In this document: piece by piece, positions 37,636 through 47,201 of the stretch
Layout of the letters: every line of letters begins with the position of its first letter
Position numbering within the stretch: the first letter of the stretch is position 1
Source of the DNA: Methanobrevibacter sp. TLL-48-HuF1
GTDB taxonomy: Archaea > Methanobacteriota > Methanobacteria > Methanobacteriales > Methanobacteriaceae
DNA length: 64,000 nucleotides
Reading direction: 5' to 3'
NCBI RefSeq assembly: GCF_023617305.1
Contig: NZ_CP081485.1
Span: 1,726,501-1,790,500, forward strand
Notes under the pieces: model-generated
The model's database searches: none
The model's input: only the letters and a program-made list of their open reading frames with translations
What the model was told of the DNA's origin: nothing
Translations under genes and position numbers: made by a program

Positions 37636-37692
37636 GCAATTTTTATTTTATCAATATATTATAAATAGTTAGTTTAACAAATACTAACTTTA

Positions 37693-38982
37693 ATGAGTGA
37701 TATAACATTTGATGATTTTGAAATTTTAGCAGAAATTAAAAAATCAATAAAAGAAATGGGTTTTGAAGAGCCAAGCCCAATACAAGAATTAACTATTCCT
37801 GAAGCTCTTAAAGGAATTGATATAATAGGACAAGCACAGACAGGTACTGGAAAAACCTTAGCATTTACTGTTCCTTTACTTCAAAAGATTTTTATTCCTG
37901 ATAATTCTCCACAAGCTATTGTTTTATGCCCTACAAGGGAATTATGTATTCAGGTAGCTGGTGAAATCGGTAAAATAGGTTCCCATATGAAAAAACTTAA
38001 AATTTTACCGGTTTATGGTGGTCAGCCTATTGGGAGGCAGATTAGAGTATTAAATAAAGGTGTTCATGTAGTTATTGGAACTCCTGGTCGTGTTTTAGAT
38101 CATATTGAACGTAAAACTTTAGACTTAAAAGGAATTTCAACTGTAGTATTGGATGAAGCAGATGAAATGTTGGATATGGGTTTCAGAGAGGATATTGAAA
38201 AAATATTAAGACACACTCCAAAGCAAAGGCAAACATTACTTTTTTCAGCTACAATGCCTAATGAAATTAAAAGAATTACTAAATTTTATCAAAAAAAGCC
38301 TAAGCATTTAAAAGTAGCTCAAAGTCAGATGACTGTTCCTGAAATAACTCAATACTATTTTGAAACAAAAGAAAGAGATAAACTTGAAAATTTAACTCGT
38401 TTAATTGATGTTTATGATATTAATTTAGGCTTGGTATTTTGTAACACTAAAAAAAGGGTTGATTGGGTTGCTAAAAACTTAAGAAACAGAGGTTATGCTG
38501 CTGAAGGAATTCATGGAGACATGAATCAGAAATCCCGTGATAAAGTCATGAATAAATTCCGTAATGGAAATATTGAAATCTTAATAGCTACTGATGTTGC
38601 TGCACGTGGAATCGATGTACCTAATGTTGAAGTGGTTGTTAACTATGACGTTCCTCAAAATCCTGAATACTATGTTCATAGAATTGGAAGAACTGGTAGA
38701 GCAGGTAATATGGGATATGCATTTACCTTTGTTGCAGGTAAAGAAATCTATAGTTTAAGAACTATTAAAAAAGTAACCAAATCTAAAATCAAACAAAGAA
38801 AAATTCCATCATATAAAGAAATGGAAAATATTAAAAATACTCAGCTAATGAATAGCGTTAAAAACTCCATTGAAAAAGATAATTTGGAAAAATATGTAAA
38901 ATTAGTTGAAGGTGCTATGGAAGAAGATTTTGATTCTGTAGACATAGCTGCCGCATTATTAAAAATGGTTAAGGAAAATTAA
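37693..38982 (+). CDS. DEAD-box ATP-dependent RNA helicase
   Basis: The 429-residue protein carries the full motif set: Q motif PSPIQELTIP, AQTGTGKT (I), PTRELCIQ (Ia), GTPGRVLD (Ib), DEAD (II), SAT (III), GLVFCNTKKR (IV), TDVAARGIDVPNVE (V) and HRIGRTGRAG (VI). There is no extra RNA-binding domain beyond a short helical tail of about 60 residues. It unwinds structured RNA in ribosome assembly or mRNA turnover. It ends where the convergent regulator gene begins. Confidence 0.96.
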   Translation: MSDITFDDFEILAEIKKSIKEMGFEEPSPIQELTIPEALKGIDIIGQAQTGTGKTLAFTVPLLQKIFIPDNSPQAIVLCPTRELCIQVAGEIGKIGSHMKKLKILPVYGGQPIGRQIRVLNKGVHVVIGTPGRVLDHIERKTLDLKGISTVVLDEADEMLDMGFREDIEKILRHTPKQRQTLLFSATMPNEIKRITKFYQKKPKHLKVAQSQMTVPEITQYYFETKERDKLENLTRLIDVYDINLGLVFCNTKKRVDWVAKNLRNRGYAAEGIHGDMNQKSRDKVMNKFRNGNIEILIATDVAARGIDVPNVEVVVNYDVPQNPEYYVHRIGRTGRAGNMGYAFTFVAGKEIYSLRTIKKVTKSKIKQRKIPSYKEMENIKNTQLMNSVKNSIEKDNLEKYVKLVEGAMEEDFDSVDIAAALLKMVKEN

Positions 38983-39786
38983 TTATTTTCCACCATCAAT
39001 AATGTCGAATTTTATTTTTTGTTCTTCAAGTTCACGGGTAAAAGATTTAGTCATATCTCCGACACATAATGCCAAAACATTTAATCCTTTACGAGCTGCA
39101 TTTGCTGTAGCCTGAGGAGCAGCATATTCAATAGTAACTGGGAGATCTAACATATTAGCTACTGCTCTGGAAACAGTTCCTGCAATAGCTACTCTATCTA
39201 TTTTTCTGCCGTTAGTTGTTCCCTGTTCATAGACACTTTTAATTAATTCCAGGTTAGCTTTATTAGATCCCCCTTCTTTAATAGTAGGTAGGTTAATAAC
39301 AACAGCTTCTCCTATGGTCATGTCGATTAAACCGGTAAGATTACTTAATGCTACATCACAGCCTTTTGCAGCATCTCCTAAAACAACACCAGTCGCATCT
39401 TCTTCTTTTTTATGAGCATATAAAACACCAGAGTCCATATAAAGACCAACAATTTCATCTTTTTTAAGATCTTCTTTTGCAATAGCTGGCCAGACAGTTT
39501 TATAATGATTCATTGTTTCCAAAACAGAATCAGAGTATTTTCTAAGAGAAATAGCATCTCTTTTAACTTTGTCAATACCTTTTTGGGTAATTTTATATGG
39601 TGATCTGCCATCTTTAGATGTTATATACTCCTGTTCAATAAGTGTCTTAATATTTTCTGAAACAGCCTGAATGGTGATACCTAAAGTTTTTGCCAAATCT
39701 TTTTGTTTAAGATGAGGGTTTTGCTTTGAGATTTCACTTAAAATTTGAAAATGTGTTAAGGCACCTCTTTTTTTAAATGCTTTCAT
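38983..39786 (-). CDS. Winged-helix transcriptional regulator with C-terminal sensor domain
   Basis: The ATG at 39786 has GAGG nine bases upstream and is preferred to a TTG eight codons earlier. The 267-residue protein has an N-terminal wHTH (GALTHFQILSEISKQNP ... TLGITIQAVSENIKTLIEQEYI, about residues 5-65) and a roughly 190-residue alpha/beta domain with GTVSRAVANMLDLPVTIEYAAPQA. This architecture is conserved in archaea; ligand and targets are unknown. It lies 53 bases downstream of the DHH gene on the same strand. Confidence 0.8.
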   Translation of the reverse strand: MKAFKKRGALTHFQILSEISKQNPHLKQKDLAKTLGITIQAVSENIKTLIEQEYITSKDGRSPYKITQKGIDKVKRDAISLRKYSDSVLETMNHYKTVWPAIAKEDLKKDEIVGLYMDSGVLYAHKKEEDATGVVLGDAAKGCDVALSNLTGLIDMTIGEAVVINLPTIKEGGSNKANLELIKSVYEQGTTNGRKIDRVAIAGTVSRAVANMLDLPVTIEYAAPQATANAARKGLNVLALCVGDMTKSFTRELEEQKIKFDIIDGGK

Positions 39787-39839
39787 TTTTTCATTCCTCA
39801 ATTTTTTCAATGATAATTAATTTTGATTTAATGTTATAT

Positions 39840-41261
39840 TTAATTTGCTATTTTTCCTTGTAACTTTTTATTAAATTTATCAAGAAATTCTGATTTTTTT
39901 TCATTTGGAATGTAGGCTCCGCAAGCTATTGCATGGCCTCCACCGGTACCTCCAACTTCTTTTGCGATTTCACGCATTATATTACCGAAGTGAATTCCGT
40001 CATAAGCTAAAAGTTTGGAGCATCTAAGTGAGACTTTGATTTGGTTATTTTTTGGTTTACTGAATCCTAAAATAGGTTTTTTCCAATTGCAGTAACCTAA
40101 AACCATACCAGTTATTGTACCGATGATATTGGAAGCTATATCTTCATCAAAGTCACTGCAGTCAAAATATTGGAAATTATCAAGTTCAATAATTTCTGAG
40201 TGGTAATTATCTGCAACTTTGCTGATGGAAGTGGCCAAATTATATTTGTGTGTTTTACTGACTTCTTCTAAAGAATCCAGAGCAACAATTCTGTCTCCTT
40301 TAAGAATATCTACTCCAATAGCTTCTTCACGGTTTCTGCCACAGGCATTCATAGCTGTTGAAAATTCAGAACCGTCTCTTAGAAAACTTCCTTCCTCTTC
40401 ATTTAAGAAGGTGTATGCATCTCCGACAATCAGTTTAGGAACATATTTAAGGTATTTTGGAGGAACTCTTTTGGAAATCATTCTGCTTAAAAATTTCTTG
40501 ATTTCCATTTTGTCCTCTTCAGTTACCTCTGACAATGTTTTTCTGTTGTGTTTTTCATCAACTCCCAATTCTTCCAAAACAACTTTAGCTTCCTGCTGAT
40601 TGTTGGTTATCGGTAACTTAACATCACTGAAATAAGAGAGTGCAACGTATAACGGTCTGGTACTGCGTCCATAGATGTTTAAATCATTTTTAGTTACTTT
40701 CAAAAGACCTTCATTAATTGCATCTTCCTGGATAATTTCATTTAATCCTTCAAAATGTCCTGTTTTATTGTTTTGCATATCTCCAATAGCTGACAGGACA
40801 CCAATCCAGCTCAAATCCTTAAAGCCAAATGTTTTAGCTAAGAAATAACACAATCCTCCACCGCAAATATAATATGATCCATCAATACCATAAAACATCG
40901 GATTAATTTCTAAATAAGTATATGCTTTGTCATTTTTATAGTTGATGTCTCTTAATGGTGGGTGGTGGTCTAAAATCAGTATTTTCTGATTGTCTTTTGC
41001 ATTTTTGTCAACTCCCTGACCAGATCCTAAATCTGAAAAAATTGTTAATTCATGATCCAGATTCAGGTCTTCTATTTCATCCAAGTTAACAAATTCAATT
41101 TCATAATCCTTGTTTAAACGGTCCAATATTATAGATAGAATTGCACCGGAGCAGATTCCGTCACAGTCAGTATGTGTATAAATTTTAATGTTGTTGTTAG
41201 ATTCGATTAACTGTTTAGCTTCAAGAAACTGCTCCTGCATTTCATTTGGTATTTCCATCAT
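39840..41261 (-). CDS. DHH-family phosphoesterase / archaeal RecJ-like nuclease
   Basis: The 473-residue protein has the first Asp motif YTHTDCDGICSGAIL (about residues 30-44), the DHH motif ILDHHPPLRD (about residue 95) and the C-terminal DHHA1 motif GGTGGGHAIACGAYI. Archaeal RecJ-like proteins (GAN) associate with GINS and the MCM helicase or degrade RNA/DNA 5'-to-3'. Its start overlaps the SRP19 stop by four bases, so they are co-translated. The exact substrate is open. Confidence 0.88.
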   Translation of the reverse strand: MMEIPNEMQEQFLEAKQLIESNNNIKIYTHTDCDGICSGAILSIILDRLNKDYEIEFVNLDEIEDLNLDHELTIFSDLGSGQGVDKNAKDNQKILILDHHPPLRDINYKNDKAYTYLEINPMFYGIDGSYYICGGGLCYFLAKTFGFKDLSWIGVLSAIGDMQNNKTGHFEGLNEIIQEDAINEGLLKVTKNDLNIYGRSTRPLYVALSYFSDVKLPITNNQQEAKVVLEELGVDEKHNRKTLSEVTEEDKMEIKKFLSRMISKRVPPKYLKYVPKLIVGDAYTFLNEEEGSFLRDGSEFSTAMNACGRNREEAIGVDILKGDRIVALDSLEEVSKTHKYNLATSISKVADNYHSEIIELDNFQYFDCSDFDEDIASNIIGTITGMVLGYCNWKKPILGFSKPKNNQIKVSLRCSKLLAYDGIHFGNIMREIAKEVGGTGGGHAIACGAYIPNEKKSEFLDKFNKKLQGKIAN

Positions 41262-41527
41262 TGTTTTATTTCCTGTAGTTTTAAACTGATTTCTTTTAAA
41301 AGCTCTAATTTGGATTTATCACTTTCAACTAAGATACGTCCTGATTTTTCATACCATTTGCTGGGATATGCTCTTTCTTTTTGAGTGCTGTAAGGTAAAT
41401 TAAGTCTTTTTAGAGCTTTTTCAATATCCTGCAGTTTTGGGTCTTCTACAGCTATTTCTTTTGATACTTTTCTGCCTTCATTTAAAGAGAGGTTTTTATC
41501 CAGATACTGTGGCCATACTGTAATCAT
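41258..41527 (-). CDS. srp19: Signal recognition particle protein SRP19
   Basis: Its 89 residues are archaeal size. The start MITVWPQYLDKNLSLNEGRKVS and the later KERAYPSKWYEKSGRILV match the SRP19 RNA-binding fold. It helps assemble SRP54 on 7S RNA. It is in line with glf upstream (18 bases) and the DHH gene downstream (overlap). Confidence 0.96.
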   Translation of the reverse strand: MITVWPQYLDKNLSLNEGRKVSKEIAVEDPKLQDIEKALKRLNLPYSTQKERAYPSKWYEKSGRILVESDKSKLELLKEISLKLQEIKQ

Positions 41528-41545
41528 ATTAATTCACCTTCAAAT

Positions 41546-42640
41546 TTAATGATTCTTTTTTATTTGTGTTTCAAATATTTCTAAAGCATTTTTAACAACT
41601 AAATCCATATTGTAATATTTGTATTGAGCTAGACGTCCTGCAAATATTACGTTTTCTTCTTTATCCATTTCTTTTTTGTACTGCTGGAATTTGTCAAGGT
41701 ATTCCTGAGTAGGATACGGATAACATAATTCTCCATTGAATCCGGGATATTCCTTCATAATTGCAGTTTTGCCTTCAACATCCTGCATGGTTAATTTTTT
41801 AAACTCAGTAATACGGGTAAAGTATGGATGATTCGGATAATTGACAACACCAACTTCCTGATAGGAATCTTCGTCTAAAACTTCATATACAAAGTTCAGA
41901 CATCTGTATAATAATTCCCCGTATTTGTAACTGTAAAAATAATCAATAGGCCCTGTGTAGATTAAAGTATCATACTCAATATCTTTTAAATAATCCTTAT
42001 AATCAGTATTTAAGACGACTTTGATTTTATCATTGTCAATCATCTTTTCACACATTTTAGTAAAACCTTCTTTCGGCATTCCCTGATATGTGTCTTCAAA
42101 GTATCTTGTATCATGATTAAACCTGAAGGGGATTCTTGAAATTACTGACGGATCAAGATTTGCTGCTGAGGTTCCCCACTGTTTTTGAGTGTAGTTTTTA
42201 AAAAGCTTATTGTAAATGTCACGACCTGCATTTTTTAAAACAACATCTTCACTTGATTTGATTTCATCAATATCTTCTTTGTGCTCTTCAATCCATTTTT
42301 TCATAGATTCTTCATCTAAATCAAGGTCATATAAAGCATTTAAAGTATCTATGCAGATAGGCATAGGTACTAATTTTCCGTCTACATTACTTAAAACATG
42401 ATGTTCGTAGTCTAACCATTCAGTAAACTCGGACAAGTATTCGTAAACGATTTTTTCATTGGTATGGAAGATATGAGGTCCGTATTTTTGTATTAAAATG
42501 CCGTCTTCGTAGAAATCATAAATATTTCCGCCGATATGATTTCTTTTTTCAATAATCAGAACTTCTTCATTAAGCTGGTTAGCTATTCTTTCAGCTATTG
42601 TTAAACCGGAAAGACCAGCTCCAACAATTACATATTTCAT
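41546..42640 (-). CDS. glf: UDP-galactopyranose mutase
   Basis: The 364-residue flavoprotein interconverts UDP-galactopyranose and UDP-galactofuranose, supplying galactofuranose for surface glycans. The FAD Rossmann motif VGAGLSGLTIAERIA is at residues 6-20, followed by KRNHIGGNIYDFY. Substrate residues lie in GPHIFHTNEK, WGTSAANLDPSVISRIPFRF and TGPIDYFYSYKYG. The next gene on the strand upstream is a family 2 glycosyltransferase, six bases away, which may use the product. Confidence 0.96.
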   Translation of the reverse strand: MKYVIVGAGLSGLTIAERIANQLNEEVLIIEKRNHIGGNIYDFYEDGILIQKYGPHIFHTNEKIVYEYLSEFTEWLDYEHHVLSNVDGKLVPMPICIDTLNALYDLDLDEESMKKWIEEHKEDIDEIKSSEDVVLKNAGRDIYNKLFKNYTQKQWGTSAANLDPSVISRIPFRFNHDTRYFEDTYQGMPKEGFTKMCEKMIDNDKIKVVLNTDYKDYLKDIEYDTLIYTGPIDYFYSYKYGELLYRCLNFVYEVLDEDSYQEVGVVNYPNHPYFTRITEFKKLTMQDVEGKTAIMKEYPGFNGELCYPYPTQEYLDKFQQYKKEMDKEENVIFAGRLAQYKYYNMDLVVKNALEIFETQIKKNH

Positions 42641-42646
42641 TAATAT

Positions 42647-43750
42647 TTACTCCTTGTGTATTTTAATTGCAGATTCAATAGCTGTTGTCATGGAAGATAA
42701 TAACATTTTGGTTTTTAAATCGCTTTTATGAATCCTTTTAAGCTTTTCCACTTTGCTTAACAGTAATCTGTTTTCGTTTTTGGTAAACGGTGAATTTTTC
42801 CATGTATGCATCCAGTAAATTAAATGAGGATTAACTGAAATTGTTTGAATATCTTTGGAAAACCTTTCAGTGCACTGTCTGGCATAAATATATGAGTCCA
42901 TTAAATCGCTGAGGAATCTGACATTTACATTATTGGTAATTGACTTGTCATCAGGCAAATCACGTACATAATAGTCATAGCACATGAAATTATTCAAATA
43001 TACAATTCCGTCAGCTTTAAGAAGAGTTTCTAAAGTAAATGCCAAATCGTCCCCGGAAACAAATGGCTGATAACGGATATTTTTATCCATAATAAGTTCC
43101 CTTTTAAAGATTTTACTCCAGACAGAAGGAGCCATTTTCAATAAATCAGGCTCTTCTTTAATGCTCTTAACATGGATAACATCAACAGGTTCGTTTCTTT
43201 CATATTTTCCCTGAATATTTTTGCCGTATAAAGCATGTTCTAAAATGTGGTCCCAAACATAATCCGGAACATTTAAAGGATTTGCTGTTTCAAATGTTTC
43301 ATCAGGATAAGCGCTTTCCAAATCATCCAAATAAGGGGAATATGATTTCTGAACAGTTTCACCGTAAGTGTAGATTCTTCTAAATCTGCCAAAAGCCATA
43401 TCTGCATCATATTTGGTTACGGCATTGTATAATACTTCACAGGCATCTAATGTATATCTGTCATCAGGATCTAAAAACATGATGTAATCGCCGCTGCATT
43501 CTTCAATACCTCTGTTACGGGGACCGTTAGCTGCACCAGTATTTTTTTCCAGGTGAATAGCCTTACAGCAGTCATATTTTTCATCATATTCATCAATAAT
43601 CTTTCCACTTTCATCAGTAGAACAGTCATCTACCATAATGATTTCTAAATTTTCATTTCCTATTGTTTGGTTGATTAAAGAATCAATTCCTCCTCTTAAA
43701 TGAGGGCCGACATTAAAAATAGGTAGAATAATACTTATTTTATCTTTCAT
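42647..43750 (-). CDS. Family 2 glycosyltransferase
   Basis: The 367-residue GT-A enzyme begins ISIILPIFNVGPHLRGGIDSLINQT, with nucleotide-binding Asp in VDDCSTDESG and the DxD-like MFLDPDDRY. The C-terminal half is helical and lacks membrane segments. It starts 11 bases before the end of hemD and sits six bases upstream of glf, so a galactofuranose donor is plausible but not shown. Confidence 0.88.
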   Translation of the reverse strand: MKDKISIILPIFNVGPHLRGGIDSLINQTIGNENLEIIMVDDCSTDESGKIIDEYDEKYDCCKAIHLEKNTGAANGPRNRGIEECSGDYIMFLDPDDRYTLDACEVLYNAVTKYDADMAFGRFRRIYTYGETVQKSYSPYLDDLESAYPDETFETANPLNVPDYVWDHILEHALYGKNIQGKYERNEPVDVIHVKSIKEEPDLLKMAPSVWSKIFKRELIMDKNIRYQPFVSGDDLAFTLETLLKADGIVYLNNFMCYDYYVRDLPDDKSITNNVNVRFLSDLMDSYIYARQCTERFSKDIQTISVNPHLIYWMHTWKNSPFTKNENRLLLSKVEKLKRIHKSDLKTKMLLSSMTTAIESAIKIHKE

Positions 43751-44513
43751 GTGAATTTCTCCAGGTTTTGAATAATAACTCCATCATATCACGAACAGTG
43801 TAAGTATCAGGATATATATAATTAATATTGTACTGGTCTAAAATTTTACCGGTAATGGGACCAATACAGACAGTTAATAAATTATTTGAAAGTAAATCAG
43901 CTAATTTTTCTTTGTTTTTAGATATTTTAAAGAAATTGGTAACAGTTAAAGGACTGGTAAAAGTAATTGCATCAATTTCATTATTTTCTATTTTAGCTAT
44001 CAAATCACTGATTTTATCTTCATCCATTGGGAATAATGATTTGTAAGCTTCAGCAAGTATAACTTTATTGTTAAGCTTTTCTAAGCCTTCCGGCAGAACA
44101 GGTCTTGCAGAAGCAGTTCTGGGAATTCCAATGGTCTGATTTGTAATATTTCTTTTTTCAAATTCCTCTAAAAGACCTTCTGCTGTAAAATCTTCAGGTA
44201 TTAAATCAACTTTAACGCCCTGTTCACTGGCTATTTTTCCGGTTTTATTTCCAATTACAGCTACTTTACAATCTAAATTTTTTAAAAAATCAGGATAAAA
44301 AAGATTTAGTGAAGTAATTGTAGTTGGAGAGGTAAAAACAATCCAATCCAGCAAATCTTTATTAGCTATTAAATTCTTTAAAGATTCACTATTAACCGGT
44401 TTTAAATCTAAGGTAGGAGCTAGAATATATTGGCCTCCTAACTCTTCAACAATCTTACAGGCTGCTTTAGATCTGTCAGCAGGCCTTGTAATTGCAACAA
44501 TGGGTCTTGACAT
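43740..44513 (-). CDS. hemD: Uroporphyrinogen-III synthase
   Basis: It cyclises hydroxymethylbilane to uroporphyrinogen III, precursor of F430, cobamides and siroheme. The 257-residue protein starts RPIVAITRPADRS and alternates two alpha/beta halves. Signatures include LDWIVFTSPTTITSL, the linker GIPRTASARPVLPEGL and AITFTSPLTVTNFF. Sequence conservation of this family is low, but the double TSP motif supports the call. It heads a six-gene minus-strand string. Confidence 0.9.
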   Translation of the reverse strand: MSRPIVAITRPADRSKAACKIVEELGGQYILAPTLDLKPVNSESLKNLIANKDLLDWIVFTSPTTITSLNLFYPDFLKNLDCKVAVIGNKTGKIASEQGVKVDLIPEDFTAEGLLEEFEKRNITNQTIGIPRTASARPVLPEGLEKLNNKVILAEAYKSLFPMDEDKISDLIAKIENNEIDAITFTSPLTVTNFFKISKNKEKLADLLSNNLLTVCIGPITGKILDQYNINYIYPDTYTVRDMMELLFKTWRNSHER

Positions 44514-44605
44514 TTAATTTACTCCAAATAATTTAATAATATTATAATTTTTGATTTTATTAGTTAATATTATTTATGTATTATTTGTTGTTAATAATTA
44601 AAAAT

Positions 44606-44766
44606 TACAAAATGGTAAAGTGAATTCCTACAAAGTAGTAAAGTAAAATACTACAAAATGGTAAAGTGAATTGCTACAAAGTAGTAAAGTAAAATACTAC
44701 AAAATGGTAAAGTATATTACTACAAAGTAGTAAAGTAAAACTATGTAAAATAATAAAGTAGGTTGT
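44606..44766 (+). repeat. Array of seven 23-bp tandem repeats (iteron-like)
   Basis: Units start at 44606, 44629, 44652, 44675, 44698, 44721 and 44744, each exactly 23 bases apart. The common core is TACAAA(A/G)TRGTAAAGT. Odd and even units alternate between TACAAAATGGTAAAGT and TACAAAGTAGTAAAGT, so the higher-order repeat is 46 bp. The last unit is degenerate and ends within 9 bases of the ATG of the following ATPase gene. The even units contain the palindrome CTACAAAGTAG. Such an array could bind a protein cooperatively. Confidence 0.93.
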
Positions 44767-44774
44767 GTTTTATA

Positions 44775-46043
44775 ATGAAAAATTACTTAAAAAGATATCT
44801 TGATGATGAAATTGAAAAATATCTTGAGGTTATTGGTGCAATTCTTATAGTGGGTCCAAAATGGTGTGGAAAAACAACAACTGGAGAACACCATGCTAAA
44901 AGTATTATTAAATTACAAGATAAAGATAAAATTAAATCCTACTTAAAATGGGCAGATATTAAACCCTCAAAACTTTTAGAAGGTGAAAAACCTAGATTAA
45001 TTGATGAATGGCAAATAGCTCCAGTATTATGGGATACAGTTAGAAATAGTGTTGATGAATTAGGGGGGGAAGGATTGTATATTTTAACAGGATCTACAAT
45101 TGTTGAGGATTCTGAAATAATGCATTCTGGTACTGGTAGAATTCATAAATTAATGATGAGACCAATGAGTTTGTATGAAAGTGGCGAATCTAATGGTAAA
45201 ATTTCACTTGTAGATTTATTTTATTCACCTAATTTGGATATTGATGGAATTACATCAGATTTATCAATTGAAGAGTTAATATTTGTAACTTGTAGGGGGG
45301 GATGGCCAGAATCATTAAATAAAAAATCTAAAGAAGCCCAATTATTACTTCCATATGTTTATGTGGATAGCATATGTGAAAATGATGCATCATTAATTGA
45401 TGGTGTTAAAAGAGATCCGAATAGAGTTAAAACTATCTTGGCATCATATGCAAGAAATATTTCAGAATCTACAAAAGATTCAACAATAATTTCAGATATT
45501 AATGCAAATTTTGAGGATATTAGTAAAACAACTTATTATCAATATATTGATGTTTTAAAAAGATTATATGTAATTGATAATGTAAAAGCATGGTCTCCAA
45601 ATATCCGGTCTAAAACAAGTATTAGAACTAGCTCTAAAAAACAATTCATAGATCCTTCTATTGCTGTAGCCGCACTTGGACTGACTCCAGAATTGTTAAT
45701 GGATGATTTAAACACTTTTGGATTTATTTTTGAAAACTTATGTATAAGGGATTTAAAAGTTTATTCAAGTGCTATTGGAGGAAGGGTTTCATTTTATAGA
45801 GATAGATCCAATCTTGAAATCGATTGTGTATTACATTTAAAAGATGGTAAATATGCATTAATCGAATTTAAATTAGGTAGTATGGAAGAAGAAAAAGGTG
45901 CAAAAAATTTACTCAAATTAAACGATTCAATAGCGAGAAAAAACATGAAACAACCTTCATTTTTAGCTATTATCACTGGTGGGGAATTAGCATATACTAG
46001 GAAAGATGGAGTTAAAGTAATTCCTATAGGCTGTTTAAGATAA
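44775..46043 (+). CDS. DUF4143/AAA_14-type ATPase
   Basis: The ATG at 44775 is chosen; an in-frame TTG lies four codons upstream. The 422-residue protein has an AAA_14 module with Walker A VGPKWCGKTT (about residues 31-40), a Walker B-like PRLIDEWQIAP and sensor YILTGST. Its C-terminal DUF4143 domain has a PD-(D/E)XK-like core (NLEIDCVLHLKDGKYALIEFKLG). Such proteins are common in prokaryotes and poorly understood. The gene has two seven-G runs (45063-45069 and 45295-45301) in otherwise AT-rich DNA. The tandem repeat array lies in its promoter. Confidence 0.88.
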   Translation: MKNYLKRYLDDEIEKYLEVIGAILIVGPKWCGKTTTGEHHAKSIIKLQDKDKIKSYLKWADIKPSKLLEGEKPRLIDEWQIAPVLWDTVRNSVDELGGEGLYILTGSTIVEDSEIMHSGTGRIHKLMMRPMSLYESGESNGKISLVDLFYSPNLDIDGITSDLSIEELIFVTCRGGWPESLNKKSKEAQLLLPYVYVDSICENDASLIDGVKRDPNRVKTILASYARNISESTKDSTIISDINANFEDISKTTYYQYIDVLKRLYVIDNVKAWSPNIRSKTSIRTSSKKQFIDPSIAVAALGLTPELLMDDLNTFGFIFENLCIRDLKVYSSAIGGRVSFYRDRSNLEIDCVLHLKDGKYALIEFKLGSMEEEKGAKNLLKLNDSIARKNMKQPSFLAIITGGELAYTRKDGVKVIPIGCLR

Positions 46044-46178
46044 TTTTAGTTAGTATTTGTGTTTAATTAATAGTTTAATTCTAATCTTGACTATTTTCAG
46101 GTAATCAAATATAGTTTATTCTAATAAAATTAATAAGATACAAAAATTAATAATAAATTATAAAGATGGGGACTGGCT

Positions 46179-47201
46179 ATGTACAAAATATCTATGATTA
46201 TACCTGTTTATAATGCGGAAAAATACCTGAAAAGAACAATAAATTCAATTATTAATCAGAGTATCGGTTTTGAAAATATTGAACTTATTTTGGTAGATGA
46301 TAATTCTCAGGATAACTCAAAAAGCATTATAGAAGAATATGTAGCTAAATATGATAATATAATTGGTATTTACTCTGATAAAAACCATGGATTTCCGGGA
46401 TTTGGAAGAAATAAGGGTATTGAAATAGCTAGTGGCCAATATATTATGTTTTCAGATAATGATGATGAACATGACGAAGATTTATGTTTAAAATTGTATG
46501 AGGCTATTGTTTCAGAAGATGCAGACATAGCTTCCTGTGATAAAGTTAAAAGAGATAATATTAAGGATATTCCAGTATCTGAAAAGTATGTTGGCGGAAA
46601 GTTAAGTTCCAATGGGAATATTATAGTCTCAAATGATGATCTGGCATATTTTGAAGATATAACAATCTGGAATAAGATTTTTAAAAAAGAAATCCTTGCA
46701 GATAATAATATAAGATTTGTAGAAAACATGCTGGCTGAAGACTTGCTTTTTTGTCTGGAAGTCTTTTTCAACTCATCTAAATTAGTTTATTTGGAAAAAT
46801 ATTACGGATACTTTTGGGATATGCATGAAGAGTCATTATCTCATGAATGCAGTCCGAAACATGTGGAAAACTTACTTAATTCAGTTCCTGAAATGTTTAA
46901 AATTTTAGATAAATATAATAAAAAAGATTTAGCTAGTTTTTATTTTAAATTCTACTTACGTAATTTGCTCAGATTTTTCATTGATGTTAATACAACTGGA
47001 AGTAATTTGAAATCAATGATTAAAAAGTTGTATAACTATGAAAAAGAAGCTGGATTTGGATGCAAGGCTAATGAAGGATGGGCAAATATAATTAACTTTT
47101 TTATAGTTCACAGATTCTTTAATTTAGCTATTTTAATTATCAAAATCATGAAAGCTTCAAAAGAATCTACTTTTTTAAGAAAGATTTTCAGGTCTGTTTA
47201 A
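46179..47201 (+). CDS. Family 2 glycosyltransferase
   Basis: The 340-residue protein begins ISMIIPVYNAEKYLKRTINSI, with VDDNSQDNSKSI (UDP-sugar Asp) and a DxD-like MFSDNDDEHDED. The acceptor half has WNKIFKKEIL and the EDLLF motif common in polysaccharide GT2 enzymes. The last 40 residues are basic and helical. It is a lone gene between the ATPase and the disrupted toxin-like gene. The acceptor is unknown. Confidence 0.88.
   Translation: MYKISMIIPVYNAEKYLKRTINSIINQSIGFENIELILVDDNSQDNSKSIIEEYVAKYDNIIGIYSDKNHGFPGFGRNKGIEIASGQYIMFSDNDDEHDEDLCLKLYEAIVSEDADIASCDKVKRDNIKDIPVSEKYVGGKLSSNGNIIVSNDDLAYFEDITIWNKIFKKEILADNNIRFVENMLAEDLLFCLEVFFNSSKLVYLEKYYGYFWDMHEESLSHECSPKHVENLLNSVPEMFKILDKYNKKDLASFYFKFYLRNLLRFFIDVNTTGSNLKSMIKKLYNYEKEAGFGCKANEGWANIINFFIVHRFFNLAILIIKIMKASKESTFLRKIFRSV

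Noticed and set aside
44606-44766. Possible CRISPR array
   Set aside because: The units are contiguous 23-bp repeats without unique spacers, and no cas genes are nearby.
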